From: Bacillus infantis
Lineage (GTDB): Bacteria > Bacillota > Bacilli > Bacillales > Cytobacillaceae
Assembly: GCF_020171945.1 (NCBI RefSeq)
Contig: NZ_JAIVAP010000011.1
Location: forward strand, 89,067 to 153,066
Direction: 5' to 3'
DNA: 64,000 bases
The first letter of the stretch is position 1. Every line of letters begins with the position of its first letter. Under the pieces are notes generated by a model. That model was not told the origin of the DNA, did not search any database, and saw nothing but the letters and a program-made list of their open reading frames with translations. The position numbers and the translations under genes are program-made. Positions 34,426-42,234 of the stretch are shown one piece after another.

Positions 34426-35454
34426 ATGAAAAAAAACAGCACCATCCGGGATGTTGCCAGGAAAGCCGGGGTTTCGGTGGCCACTGTCTCACGATATATA
34501 AACAGCAACGGATATATCAGCGGGAGGACCGGAGAGAAAATCCAGGAAGTGATGCTGGAGCTGGATTACCGGCCCAATGAAATTGCCCGCGGCCTGGCCA
34601 GGAAAAAAACGGATACCATTGCTTTGATCATCCCGGAAATCACCAATCCCTTTTTCCCGGAGCTTGTTGTGTCCATTGAAAAGAAAACGAAGGAAAAGGG
34701 ATATTCGCTCATCCTGATTCATGCGGATGAAGAAAGCCTGCAGGACAGCGTATTTTGGAGGAATCTTGAAAGCCGTTATATCGATGGACTGATTCTTGCC
34801 TCATTTCAATTCAGCAAAAAAATCCTCAGTGAGCTGGATGCCCTTCATGTTCCATTTGTCCGGATCGACCGGGCAGCCGACCATGATTCCCCTAATAGCA
34901 TCGGGATGGATAACAGAAAGGGGGCAAGGCTTGCTGTCAGCCATTTGATTGAGAGCGGCTGTAAGAAAATTGCCCATATTAGCGGACCGCATACTTTTCC
35001 CCCTTCGATCGAGCGCCTTCGGGGGTATAAAGAGATACTGGAAGAGAAGCTGCCGTCCGAGTGCCCTATCGTGATGGAGGGCGATTTTTCCCTGGAAAGC
35101 GGCAAATCTGTAACCGGAGCACTGTTGAAGCAGCACAGCGATATTGACGGTCTGTTTCTTGCCAATGATATGATGGCCATCGGTGCGCTGAAAACATTGA
35201 AGCAGCTTGGGAAAAAGGTGCCGGAGGATATTGCCGTCATTGGTTTCGACGGAATCAAGCTTGGCGAAATGGTTGAACCCGAGCTGAGCACCATTGAACA
35301 GCCGATCTTCAGCATCGGGACAGTCGCTGCTGCCCGTTTAGTTGGACTGATTGAGAACCGCGGGGAATACGAAAGCCAGACAGTACTGGATGTCCGCCTC
35401 GTCATAAGGGAATCAACCAGAAGGAAAGGCAGGCGGGATGAGTTATATATTTAA
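34426..35454 (+). CDS. LacI-family transcriptional regulator of the AtuA/ABC operon
   Basis: This 342-residue protein has a canonical LacI N-terminus: TIRDVARKAGVSVATVSRYIN as helix-turn-helix (about 6-27) and YRPNEIARGLARKKT as hinge helix (about 48-62). The periplasmic-binding-like core follows (IALIIPEITNPFFPELV, GLFLANDMMAIGALKTL, IAVIGFDGIKLGEMVEPELSTIEQP). It should bind the twin TGTAACCGGTTACA sites and release them when the imported ligand or a derivative is bound. It resembles RbsR-type regulators more than sugar-disaccharide ones, but ligand type cannot be settled by eye. The esterase gene follows 11 bases later. Confidence 0.88.
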   Translation: MKKNSTIRDVARKAGVSVATVSRYINSNGYISGRTGEKIQEVMLELDYRPNEIARGLARKKTDTIALIIPEITNPFFPELVVSIEKKTKEKGYSLILIHADEESLQDSVFWRNLESRYIDGLILASFQFSKKILSELDALHVPFVRIDRAADHDSPNSIGMDNRKGARLAVSHLIESGCKKIAHISGPHTFPPSIERLRGYKEILEEKLPSECPIVMEGDFSLESGKSVTGALLKQHSDIDGLFLANDMMAIGALKTLKQLGKKVPEDIAVIGFDGIKLGEMVEPELSTIEQPIFSIGTVAAARLVGLIENRGEYESQTVLDVRLVIRESTRRKGRRDELYI

Positions 35455-35465
35455 GGAGGGTATGC

Positions 35466-37361
35466 ATGGCCAGGAAGGTAAACATTGCAGCAGTACTGAT
35501 TCTTTTTATATTGGCTTCAATCGCACCCGACGCATTCGGATCAAAGCAGAAGCAGGAAAGTGTCCAGATTACAGATTCCATTGCCTCACAGGCACTCATC
35601 CATGATGAAACCCCAAAGCAGCATAAGCTATCCTACAAGGTTTATTTGCCCTCAGGCTATGATAAAAAACGCAAAGAAGGCTATCCGGTCCTTTACCTTC
35701 TCCATGGAAGCAATGGAAATGAAAACAGCTGGGATGAGTTTTGGCCTAAGCTTGACGAAATGATTGAAAATAAGGTGATCGACCCGGTCATCGCTGTTGT
35801 CCCGTCCACCGGAAACAGCTATTGGGTCGACTCTAAAAAGTATGGCCACTATGAATCAGCCGTTATCCAGGACCTTATTCCAAATATAGATAAAAAGTAT
35901 AATACGAAAAAGGACCGCACAGGCCGCTATATTTCCGGTTATTCGATGGGCGGATATGGGGCATTGAGATACAGCCTGACCTACCCGGATTTATTCGCTG
36001 GCACTGTGCTTCTCAGCCCGGCCATCCAGAAAGCTGAACCGCCCGCTACTTCAGGAGCGGTGGAAAGGGGAAGCTTTGGAGAGCCGTATGATCCGGGAAT
36101 CTGGACCAGCAAAAATTACCCGACAGGCATTGACTCTTATGTGAAACAGCCGCACCGCCTTCCAATCTACATCGTCACAGGGGATGATGATTGGAATTAC
36201 TTGAGCGAGAAGGAAGACCTTCCGGCAGATGCCTACAAATATAATATGGAAGTCCAGGCTGTCCAGCTTTATCAGGAGCTGCACAGGAAAAACCTTTTTG
36301 CGGCCGATTTTGAAAAATGGGAGGATGTGCCGGCCAATCCTGCGGAACTCAGGATCATCAATGGCGGGCATGGGCTGGACGTCTGGCTGAAGGGCTTTGA
36401 AGAGGGGCTGAAATACTTATTTGGGAAGCCGGAAGCACCGGATTTTTCACCGGTATATGATGCCTCGAAATATATTACAAAGAGGAAAGGGACCGTCACG
36501 TCAAAAATCCTTACAGACGCTGGAGGACGCTCCCTTCCTTATCAGGTCTATGTGCCCGCAGGCTATAATGCTGAAGAAAATAAACGCTACCCAGTTGTCT
36601 ATCTGCTTCATGGAAGCTGGGGAGACGAAAAGAGCTGGAATAAGTTCTGGCCTATCCTGGATAAGAAGATAGAAAGCGAAGAAATCGGCCCTGTCATTGC
36701 GGTTGCACCGATTACTGGGAACAGCTATTGGGTTGATTCAGAAAAATATGGTGCTGTCGAGACTGCAGTCGTTTCAGATCTGATAAAAGAAATCGACCAG
36801 AACTATAAAACCATTGCGTCGCGGGAAGGGCGAGGCCTTGTCGGCTACTCCATGGGAGGATATGGCGCTTTAAGATATGCTCTGACCTATCCGGATAAAT
36901 TTGCCGCTGCATCATTGCTGAGTCCGGCCCTCCAGCATGATGAGGCGCCTGCAACATCAGGCGCTGTCGAAAGGGGCTCGTTCGGGGAGCCGTTTAACCC
37001 TGCTCTCTGGGATGCTCTTAACTATCCTGCAGCACTTGAACAATATGGCAAGCAGCCTTATGAAGTTCCAGTCTATATTTATGCCGGCGATGATGACTGG
37101 AACCATGTCAGCGAAAAGGAAGATCTGCCTGAGGACTCCTACAAATACAATATGGAAGTCCAGGCAGTCTCCCTCTATCAGCATCTTCACCGCTCCAACC
37201 TTTTTAACCGTCCCTTTGCAAAGTGGGAGGAGGTCCCGGGGAGTCCGGCAGAACTCAGGATTCTAAACGGCGGGCATGATACAAATTTATGGAGCCTGGG
37301 TTTTGAGGAGGGACTGGAGTATATGTTTGGTAATGGGCTGAGTGCAGTCAAGGAACATTAG
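35466..37361 (+). CDS. secreted protein with two tandem alpha/beta-hydrolase esterase domains
   Basis: This 631-residue protein starts at ATG 35466 (AAGGAGGG upstream) with a signal peptide of about 25 residues. Two esterase D/FrmB-like domains follow, about residues 40-322 and 345-625, and they are close copies of one another. Each has LLHGS, NSYWVDS, the nucleophile motif GYSMGGYGALRY (Ser160 and Ser462), GDDDWN, and a final NGGH with the catalytic His. Both active sites look complete. It should cleave ester bonds, perhaps acyl decorations of glycans, outside the cell. It is encoded just behind the LacI gene and may belong to the same regulon. The duplication is recent enough for long identical stretches (ATSGAVERGSFGEP in both). 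Confidence 0.82.
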   Translation: MARKVNIAAVLILFILASIAPDAFGSKQKQESVQITDSIASQALIHDETPKQHKLSYKVYLPSGYDKKRKEGYPVLYLLHGSNGNENSWDEFWPKLDEMIENKVIDPVIAVVPSTGNSYWVDSKKYGHYESAVIQDLIPNIDKKYNTKKDRTGRYISGYSMGGYGALRYSLTYPDLFAGTVLLSPAIQKAEPPATSGAVERGSFGEPYDPGIWTSKNYPTGIDSYVKQPHRLPIYIVTGDDDWNYLSEKEDLPADAYKYNMEVQAVQLYQELHRKNLFAADFEKWEDVPANPAELRIINGGHGLDVWLKGFEEGLKYLFGKPEAPDFSPVYDASKYITKRKGTVTSKILTDAGGRSLPYQVYVPAGYNAEENKRYPVVYLLHGSWGDEKSWNKFWPILDKKIESEEIGPVIAVAPITGNSYWVDSEKYGAVETAVVSDLIKEIDQNYKTIASREGRGLVGYSMGGYGALRYALTYPDKFAAASLLSPALQHDEAPATSGAVERGSFGEPFNPALWDALNYPAALEQYGKQPYEVPVYIYAGDDDWNHVSEKEDLPEDSYKYNMEVQAVSLYQHLHRSNLFNRPFAKWEEVPGSPAELRILNGGHDTNLWSLGFEEGLEYMFGNGLSAVKEH

Positions 37362-37377
37362 CAGCACTAATTTATTT

Positions 37378-37414
37378 GAAAAGAGGCACCCTTTGAGGGG
37401 TTGCCTCTTCTTTT
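37378..37414 (+). terminator. terminator of the esterase gene
   Basis: AAGAGGCA pairs with TGCCTCTT, with an inner CCC/GGG pairing, followed by a T-rich tail. Confidence 0.8.
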
Positions 37415-37516
37415 ATATTACTGGCTTTGCTGAGAGCAGGAGCATTCAGGAAGAGTTGAAAGCTAGCTTAATGTCATTTGTCAGCTCCAGAAGCTTGAAA
37501 TACCTTCAGAGGAAAA

Positions 37517-37545
37517 TCGACAAATATCGGGAGGTGCCTGTCACC
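37517..37545. repeat. partial interspersed element, TCGACAAA...GGTGCCTGTCACC type
   Basis: TCGACAAATATCGGGAGG followed by TGCCTGTCACC matches the copies at 24555-24582 and 24646-24674. The rest of the 37415-37619 interval holds no recognised gene. Confidence 0.6.
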
Positions 37546-37619
37546 TTTTCTGAAAAATATAAATAGTGGAACTTTGGAGTTTTCGCTAAAGCAGCTGAGT
37601 CTTATGACGATAAAGGTTA

Positions 37620-37648
37620 TTGTGGGTAATTTTAATCACGACTATATG
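37620..37648 (+). promoter_or_regulatory. candidate sigma-A promoter of the riboswitch operon
   Basis: TTGTGG (37620-37625) and TATATG (37643-37648) are spaced 17 bp apart; the predicted start is close to 37655, just before the aptamer. Confidence 0.55.
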
Positions 37649-37662
37649 CTCATTCTGATAAA

Positions 37663-37745
37663 GGCAAACCTGCTGAAAGGCAGGGACGCAAAGCTATGGG
37701 TCTAAGGCTTCCCTATTGGAGCTATGATTGCCAGGCCGCCGGATT
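37663..37745 (+). promoter_or_regulatory. cyclic di-GMP-I riboswitch aptamer (GEMM)
   Basis: The sequence follows the GEMM-I consensus. P1 is GGCAA (37663-37667) with TTGCC (37728-37732). Then comes a CCTGC/GCAGG stem capped by the GAAA-type loop, the invariant GGGACGCAAAGC linker, and the receptor stem GGGTCTAAGGC. It senses the second messenger c-di-GMP. Gene-on or gene-off logic cannot be decided by eye, but a terminator follows at 37760-37799. Confidence 0.93.
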
Positions 37746-37759
37746 AGCCTGAATTAGAC

Positions 37760-37799
37760 AGATGGCTGTTCCTATTATTTGGATTGGCCATCTTTTTTT
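37760..37799 (+). terminator. riboswitch expression-platform terminator
   Basis: AGATGGC (37760-37766) pairs with GCCATCT (37787-37793), with an inner TCC/GGA pairing, and is followed by seven T. It lies between the aptamer and the first coding region, as expected for transcriptional control by c-di-GMP. Confidence 0.85.
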
Positions 37800-37874
37800 G
37801 CTTTACCGGTATACATGCAATGCAGCTATATATTCTTTTACCCGAAAATTTGCACAGTGAAGGAGAAAAAGAAC

Positions 37875-39719
37875 ATGCAGCCAAGAAAATTAATTATCAT
37901 TGTTGCTGTTATGCTGACGCTCATCGCAGCGGGCAGCTATCAATGGCTGCAGGCGGACCAGCCTGCAGAAGCTAAAGGGAAGGTCAGCCAACAAGCACTC
38001 TCGAAACCATTCGAAGTGGCGTCTGTCCAATTCAATCCCATTCTGAATGAAAGGGATAAAAACGTAGATGAACTCCTGAAAGTGACAGAGGAAGCCTTCA
38101 AGAATGGGGCAAGGCTGGTGGTTGCTCCTGAAATGGCGACAACAGGCTATTATTATGCTGACCGCAAAGCGATCGAGCCTTTTGTGGATACGATTCCTGG
38201 AAAGACGACCAGCGCTTTCGCAAAGCTGGCCAAGAAATATGATTCCTACGTGGTATTCGGCATGCCAGAAGTAGACAAGGAGACAGATCTTTACTATAAC
38301 GCTGCCGCTCTTGTCGGTCCTGAAGGCTTTGTAGGCAAATACCGCAAAACGCAAATGTGGGAAACAGAAATGCACTGGGGAGCGTGGGGCGACCTGGGAG
38401 TGCCTGTTTTTGATACAAAGCTTGGAAAAATAGCCATCAATGTTTGTATGGATTCAGCCTATTGGGAGACTGCGAGATTAGCAGGGGCGCAAGGGGCCGA
38501 TATCCTGGCATTCCCTACTAACTCATCGGCACAGGCCATTTCGGCCCTGCCTGCTCGGGCTCAGCAGAATGGGATGTATGTAGTCAGCGCCAACCGTTCT
38601 AATACTGAGAACGGCTTCCATATGGTCGGAGGCAGCGCCGTCTGGTCTCCGGAAGGCAAGAAGCTTGCCGAAGCCGCTGTAGTCATGGATCCAAGCGAAG
38701 ACATCAATGAAACAACGATTACGTATGCGACTATTGACCCGAAAGAATATGACAACCAGAATAAAGAGTATTTGAAGGAAAGAAGACCTGAGCTTTATAA
38801 AGACTTAATGCTGAAAGTCGCTCCGTGGGACTATACAAAAACAGCAGAACCGAAGGATATTACGGCAGCTGCGCTTCAGTATGAGCCGGCAGTTGGCAAT
38901 AAAGAGGCCAATAGGGAAAAGATTGCCGGACTGATCAGGGATGCAAAGGAAAAGAACAAGGACTTGAACCTTGTTGTCCTTCCTGAACTGTCTGCAACAG
39001 GACCTGTACAGGGACTGGATAAAAAAGAGATTGAAAAGCTGGCCGAAAAGGCTAATGGCGAGACAGCACAATTCATGGCTGCTCTTGCAGAAGAGTTCAA
39101 CATATCGATTATCTACGGAATTGTTGAAAAAGAAGACGGCAAGCTCTATAACTCAGCTGCGCTGGTAACCGAGGATGGCGAGACTGCCGGTAAATATCAA
39201 AAGACGCATTTAAGCAAGAATGACAAAAAGTGGGCAAAGGCAGGAAATGATCTGCCGGTATTTGAGACCTCCGCTCTTGGAAAAGTAGGAATTTTAATTG
39301 GCGAGGATGCTGTCTATCCGGAAGCATCAGGAGTGCTGGCAGCCAATCGTGCTGATATCATCGCCATCCCATCTGCGTGGAATGGACAATATGGCGGTGA
39401 TATGGAAATCGAAAAGCGCCTATCAGCCAATCCTTATCCGGACGGCAGCATGGTGACATGGGATGCAGTGGCAATCGGAGCCCAGGCTTATACGGTTGTA
39501 GCCAACTATACAGGAACTGAAGCAAATTATTTAGGCCGCAGCAGCCTTTATACACTGGACCCGCTCTATGCGCTTGACCAGCCTATGGCCGCATCAGCCG
39601 GCAGTGAAGAAGCTTTCATCGTTTCCTTCAGGACGGTGCAGCCTGACGCCTGGTTCAATCAGGAAATGCTCATCCTTTCAAGGCAGACAGCTTACTTCAA
39701 ACCACTTATCGAAGAGTAA
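37875..39719 (+). CDS. membrane-anchored protein with two tandem nitrilase-fold (C-N hydrolase) domains
   Basis: The start at 37875 (GAAGGAGAAAA upstream) gives 614 residues; the frame back to 37779 runs into the riboswitch terminator. A single hydrophobic segment (about 6-24) is a signal or anchor. Domain 1 (about 45-290) keeps the nitrilase triad Glu86 (APEMATTG), Lys158 (KYRKTQMW) and Cys191 (NVCMDSAYWE). Domain 2 (about 328-600) keeps Glu371 (LPELSATG) and Lys443 (KYQKTHLS), but the cysteine position is Gly476 (GILIGEDAVYPE), so it should be catalytically dead. Substrate is an amide or nitrile of unknown kind. It is under the c-di-GMP riboswitch, and a chemoreceptor gene follows. Confidence 0.85.
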   Translation: MQPRKLIIIVAVMLTLIAAGSYQWLQADQPAEAKGKVSQQALSKPFEVASVQFNPILNERDKNVDELLKVTEEAFKNGARLVVAPEMATTGYYYADRKAIEPFVDTIPGKTTSAFAKLAKKYDSYVVFGMPEVDKETDLYYNAAALVGPEGFVGKYRKTQMWETEMHWGAWGDLGVPVFDTKLGKIAINVCMDSAYWETARLAGAQGADILAFPTNSSAQAISALPARAQQNGMYVVSANRSNTENGFHMVGGSAVWSPEGKKLAEAAVVMDPSEDINETTITYATIDPKEYDNQNKEYLKERRPELYKDLMLKVAPWDYTKTAEPKDITAAALQYEPAVGNKEANREKIAGLIRDAKEKNKDLNLVVLPELSATGPVQGLDKKEIEKLAEKANGETAQFMAALAEEFNISIIYGIVEKEDGKLYNSAALVTEDGETAGKYQKTHLSKNDKKWAKAGNDLPVFETSALGKVGILIGEDAVYPEASGVLAANRADIIAIPSAWNGQYGGDMEIEKRLSANPYPDGSMVTWDAVAIGAQAYTVVANYTGTEANYLGRSSLYTLDPLYALDQPMAASAGSEEAFIVSFRTVQPDAWFNQEMLILSRQTAYFKPLIEE

Positions 39720-39732
39720 AATAAACAGCAGG

Positions 39733-39777
39733 AAAAAGGCAGCCCCATGCCTTTTTCTTGTTTAATAGAAAGGCATG
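39733..39777 (+). other. terminator and competing hairpin in front of the chemoreceptor gene
   Basis: AAAAAGGCA (39733-39741) pairs with TGCCTTTTT (39748-39756) as an intrinsic terminator. The overlapping CATGCCTTT (39746-39754) can instead pair with AAAGGCATG (39769-39777), which covers the region around the chemoreceptor ribosome site and the upstream ATG. The two structures exclude each other. A regulatory switch is possible but unproven. Confidence 0.6.
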
Positions 39778-39783
39778 GGAACT

Positions 39784-41835
39784 ATGAAAAAAATGAAAAT
39801 ATCATTCAAATGGAAGCTGCTTGTTTACTCCCTGCTTCTGGCGATCATCCCGATGGTGCTGATTGGTTTCCTTGTGGACCGCACTGTTACCGACCGGACG
39901 GAAAAGGATTTTATCAGATCAAGTGAAAGAGAAATTAAGCAGGTGGACAACGCCATCTCAATCTATTTTCAATCCATCAGGGAAAACGCCCTGCTTTTGG
40001 CGACAAATCCAGATGTACAAAAAGCCGATGAAAGCATCACTTCTTATATAAAAGCATCAGGCGGCGATACGATTGAAATGACACCTTCCCAAAATGGTGC
40101 ACTGGAAAAAGAGATATTCCAGGTGTTCTCCCAGTTCGGCAGCACGCATCCGAATGCAGCGTATGTGTATATGGGTACAGAGGATGGAGGCTATGTCCAA
40201 TATCCGGAAGGTCCTACCACCCCAGGATTTGATCCGAGGGAGCGCCCTTGGTATCAAACAGGCATTGACAGCTCAGGCGAAGTGAAAATGACAAGCGCCT
40301 ATGCGGCAAACGGCTCGGACGCCGTCATTGTCAGCAATGTATCAGCAATTGAACAGGGCGGGAAAAAGGTTGGTGTGCTTGGATTTGATGTCAGTCTCGG
40401 CGGATTAACAGATCTCGTCAAAGACATCAAGATTGGGAAAAATGGCTATGTAATGCTTACGCAGGGTGACGGAACGGTGCTCGCGCATCCAAAGAAGCCG
40501 GAGATGAACTTTAAGCCGATCTCAGACTTGAAAATTAATGGATTGACTGCGACAACAAAGGATGGCTCTTTTGAAACAAATATAGACGGCAAGGATTATG
40601 TATTGAATGTGATCAGCTCCAATAATGAAGGCTGGAATTACATTGCTGTTATTGAAGAGAGCGAGCTGTCTGCGACCTCTGACCAAATCCGCCGGGCCCT
40701 CCTGATTTTGGGAGCCGTCGTAGCAGTCATTGCTGTCCTGGTTTCCATTTTCATGAGCCTGCGCATCACCGGCAACATCAAAAAGATCAGCGACTTTTCT
40801 ATGCTGATGTCAAATGGCGATCTCACACAGCAGGTGGATATTAAATCCAATGACGAAATCGGGGAGATGGGCCGGAACTATAACCTGATGGCAGGCAATC
40901 TTAAAGAAATGATCACTAAGATCTCTGATGGTTCCCAGCAATTATCAGCAACTTCTGAGGAGCTGGCTGCCGGATCGGCTGAAAACCAGAAAGCATCCAA
41001 CCAGATTTCTGAATCCATCCAGGGGGTCGCTGCCGGTACAGATCAGCAGAGCGATGCAATGGAGGATGCAGTCGGGGTTATCAATCAAGTAGCAGGGCAT
41101 GTAGAAAAGGTCGGGACAAGCATGCTGGCTGTCCGAAAATCGATCAGCCAATCTGCAGATACTGCCAATAAAGGAAGAGAAGTGGTCAGCAAAACGGTCC
41201 AGCAGATGGGCGAAATCAACCTGCATGTCACTTCCTCTGCTGAGAAAATCGGTGAGCTGAGCGAAATGTCCAATAAAATTGGCCAGATTACGATGATGAT
41301 CCAGTCCATTTCAGAGCAGACCAACCTGCTTGCTCTCAATGCAGCCATTGAAGCGGCGAGAGCTGGGGACCATGGAAAAGGATTTGCTGTTGTGGCTGAC
41401 GAAGTCCGCAAGCTGGCAGAGCAATCAAGCCAGTCAGCCTTGCAGATCAATGAAATCGTAGTTGATATTAAAGAAGGAATCCAGGACTCCATGGACCTTG
41501 TCAACAAAGGATCAGAGTCTGCCAAGCAGGGCCTCCAGCTTGTGAACGAAAGCGGGACGGCTTTCGGTGAAATCCGCAGTTCTGTCATGGGGGTTGCAGA
41601 AGACGTCACCGAAGCAGGAACAGCCATGGATACCATGAGGGATCGCATCCAGGATGTTGTTCAATATATTCAGCGGGTCTCACAGACAACTATAGAAGTG
41701 AACGACCACTCCCAGACTGTGGCAGCTTCATCCCAGCAGATGAGCGCCTCTATGGAGGATGTTTCTTACGCTGCACAGGAACTGGCCAAAATGGCTGTTG
41801 AGCTTCAGGAGGCTATTGGGCAGTTTAAGCTGTAA
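39784..41835 (+). CDS. methyl-accepting chemotaxis protein with dCache sensor
   Basis: The protein has 683 residues from ATG 39784; ATG 39775, three codons upstream, is an alternative. Order: a first transmembrane helix (about 9-31), a large extracellular dCache-type double-PAS sensor (about 35-295, with DPRERPWYQ typical of the ligand pocket region), a second helix (about 298-320), a HAMP linker, and a cytoplasmic signalling domain. The hairpin tip [37 protein letters not shown] is the CheA/CheW contact. Methylation helices flank it. The ligand is unknown. Being downstream of a c-di-GMP riboswitch links it to the motile/sessile decision; ligand relevance to the nitrilase-like neighbour is inference. 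Confidence 0.92.
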   Translation: MKKMKISFKWKLLVYSLLLAIIPMVLIGFLVDRTVTDRTEKDFIRSSEREIKQVDNAISIYFQSIRENALLLATNPDVQKADESITSYIKASGGDTIEMTPSQNGALEKEIFQVFSQFGSTHPNAAYVYMGTEDGGYVQYPEGPTTPGFDPRERPWYQTGIDSSGEVKMTSAYAANGSDAVIVSNVSAIEQGGKKVGVLGFDVSLGGLTDLVKDIKIGKNGYVMLTQGDGTVLAHPKKPEMNFKPISDLKINGLTATTKDGSFETNIDGKDYVLNVISSNNEGWNYIAVIEESELSATSDQIRRALLILGAVVAVIAVLVSIFMSLRITGNIKKISDFSMLMSNGDLTQQVDIKSNDEIGEMGRNYNLMAGNLKEMITKISDGSQQLSATSEELAAGSAENQKASNQISESIQGVAAGTDQQSDAMEDAVGVINQVAGHVEKVGTSMLAVRKSISQSADTANKGREVVSKTVQQMGEINLHVTSSAEKIGELSEMSNKIGQITMMIQSISEQTNLLALNAAIEAARAGDHGKGFAVVADEVRKLAEQSSQSALQINEIVVDIKEGIQDSMDLVNKGSESAKQGLQLVNESGTAFGEIRSSVMGVAEDVTEAGTAMDTMRDRIQDVVQYIQRVSQTTIEVNDHSQTVAASSQQMSASMEDVSYAAQELAKMAVELQEAIGQFKL

Positions 41836-41915
41836 TTGATGATGGGTTAGATTTATACGCTTTGCTTACCTATGGGAGAGGGCACTATCCCTTCCCCTTA
41901 ATAGGATGTTCTCAC

Positions 41916-41955
41916 AGCCCAAATTCCTTTTGAGGAATTTGGGCTATTTATATTT
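41916..41955 (+). terminator. terminator of the chemoreceptor gene
   Basis: AGCCCAAATTCC pairs perfectly with GGAATTTGGGCT around a 6-base loop. The tail is T/A-rich. Confidence 0.85.
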
Positions 41956-42234
41956 CAGGAAAAATATACAAGTATATTTCCCCCGAATCAATGCAGGCAG
42001 AAATCCTAAGTGTGCTGAGAGATGAAGCATTTAATTGCTTCAAAACTGCCCGGAGCCCAGGAGGATCAAGTTAGATTTTTTTAATCGTATTTTTGTTGGG
42101 AGAAGGAGAATCTGAAGTATTTTCCTATTCTGTTTAAATAAATTATCCTTTGAAATAAAACCCATATTTTACAACAAGCTATTTTCCTTCAATTCCATTA
42201 AAATCTATCTGATAACCATGAAGGAGGAACGCAC
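41956..42234 (+). other. intergenic leader upstream of the SLH protease gene
   Basis: No gene is seen. A 7-bp inverted repeat TGAAGCA/TGCTTCA lies at 42023-42042. The promoter for the SLH protease gene should lie here, but I cannot fix it. Confidence 0.35.

Noticed and set aside
41085..41648. Minus-strand frame over the chemoreceptor gene
   Set aside because: It is a low-complexity Ser/Thr-rich antisense frame, typical of shadows of chemoreceptor signalling domains.
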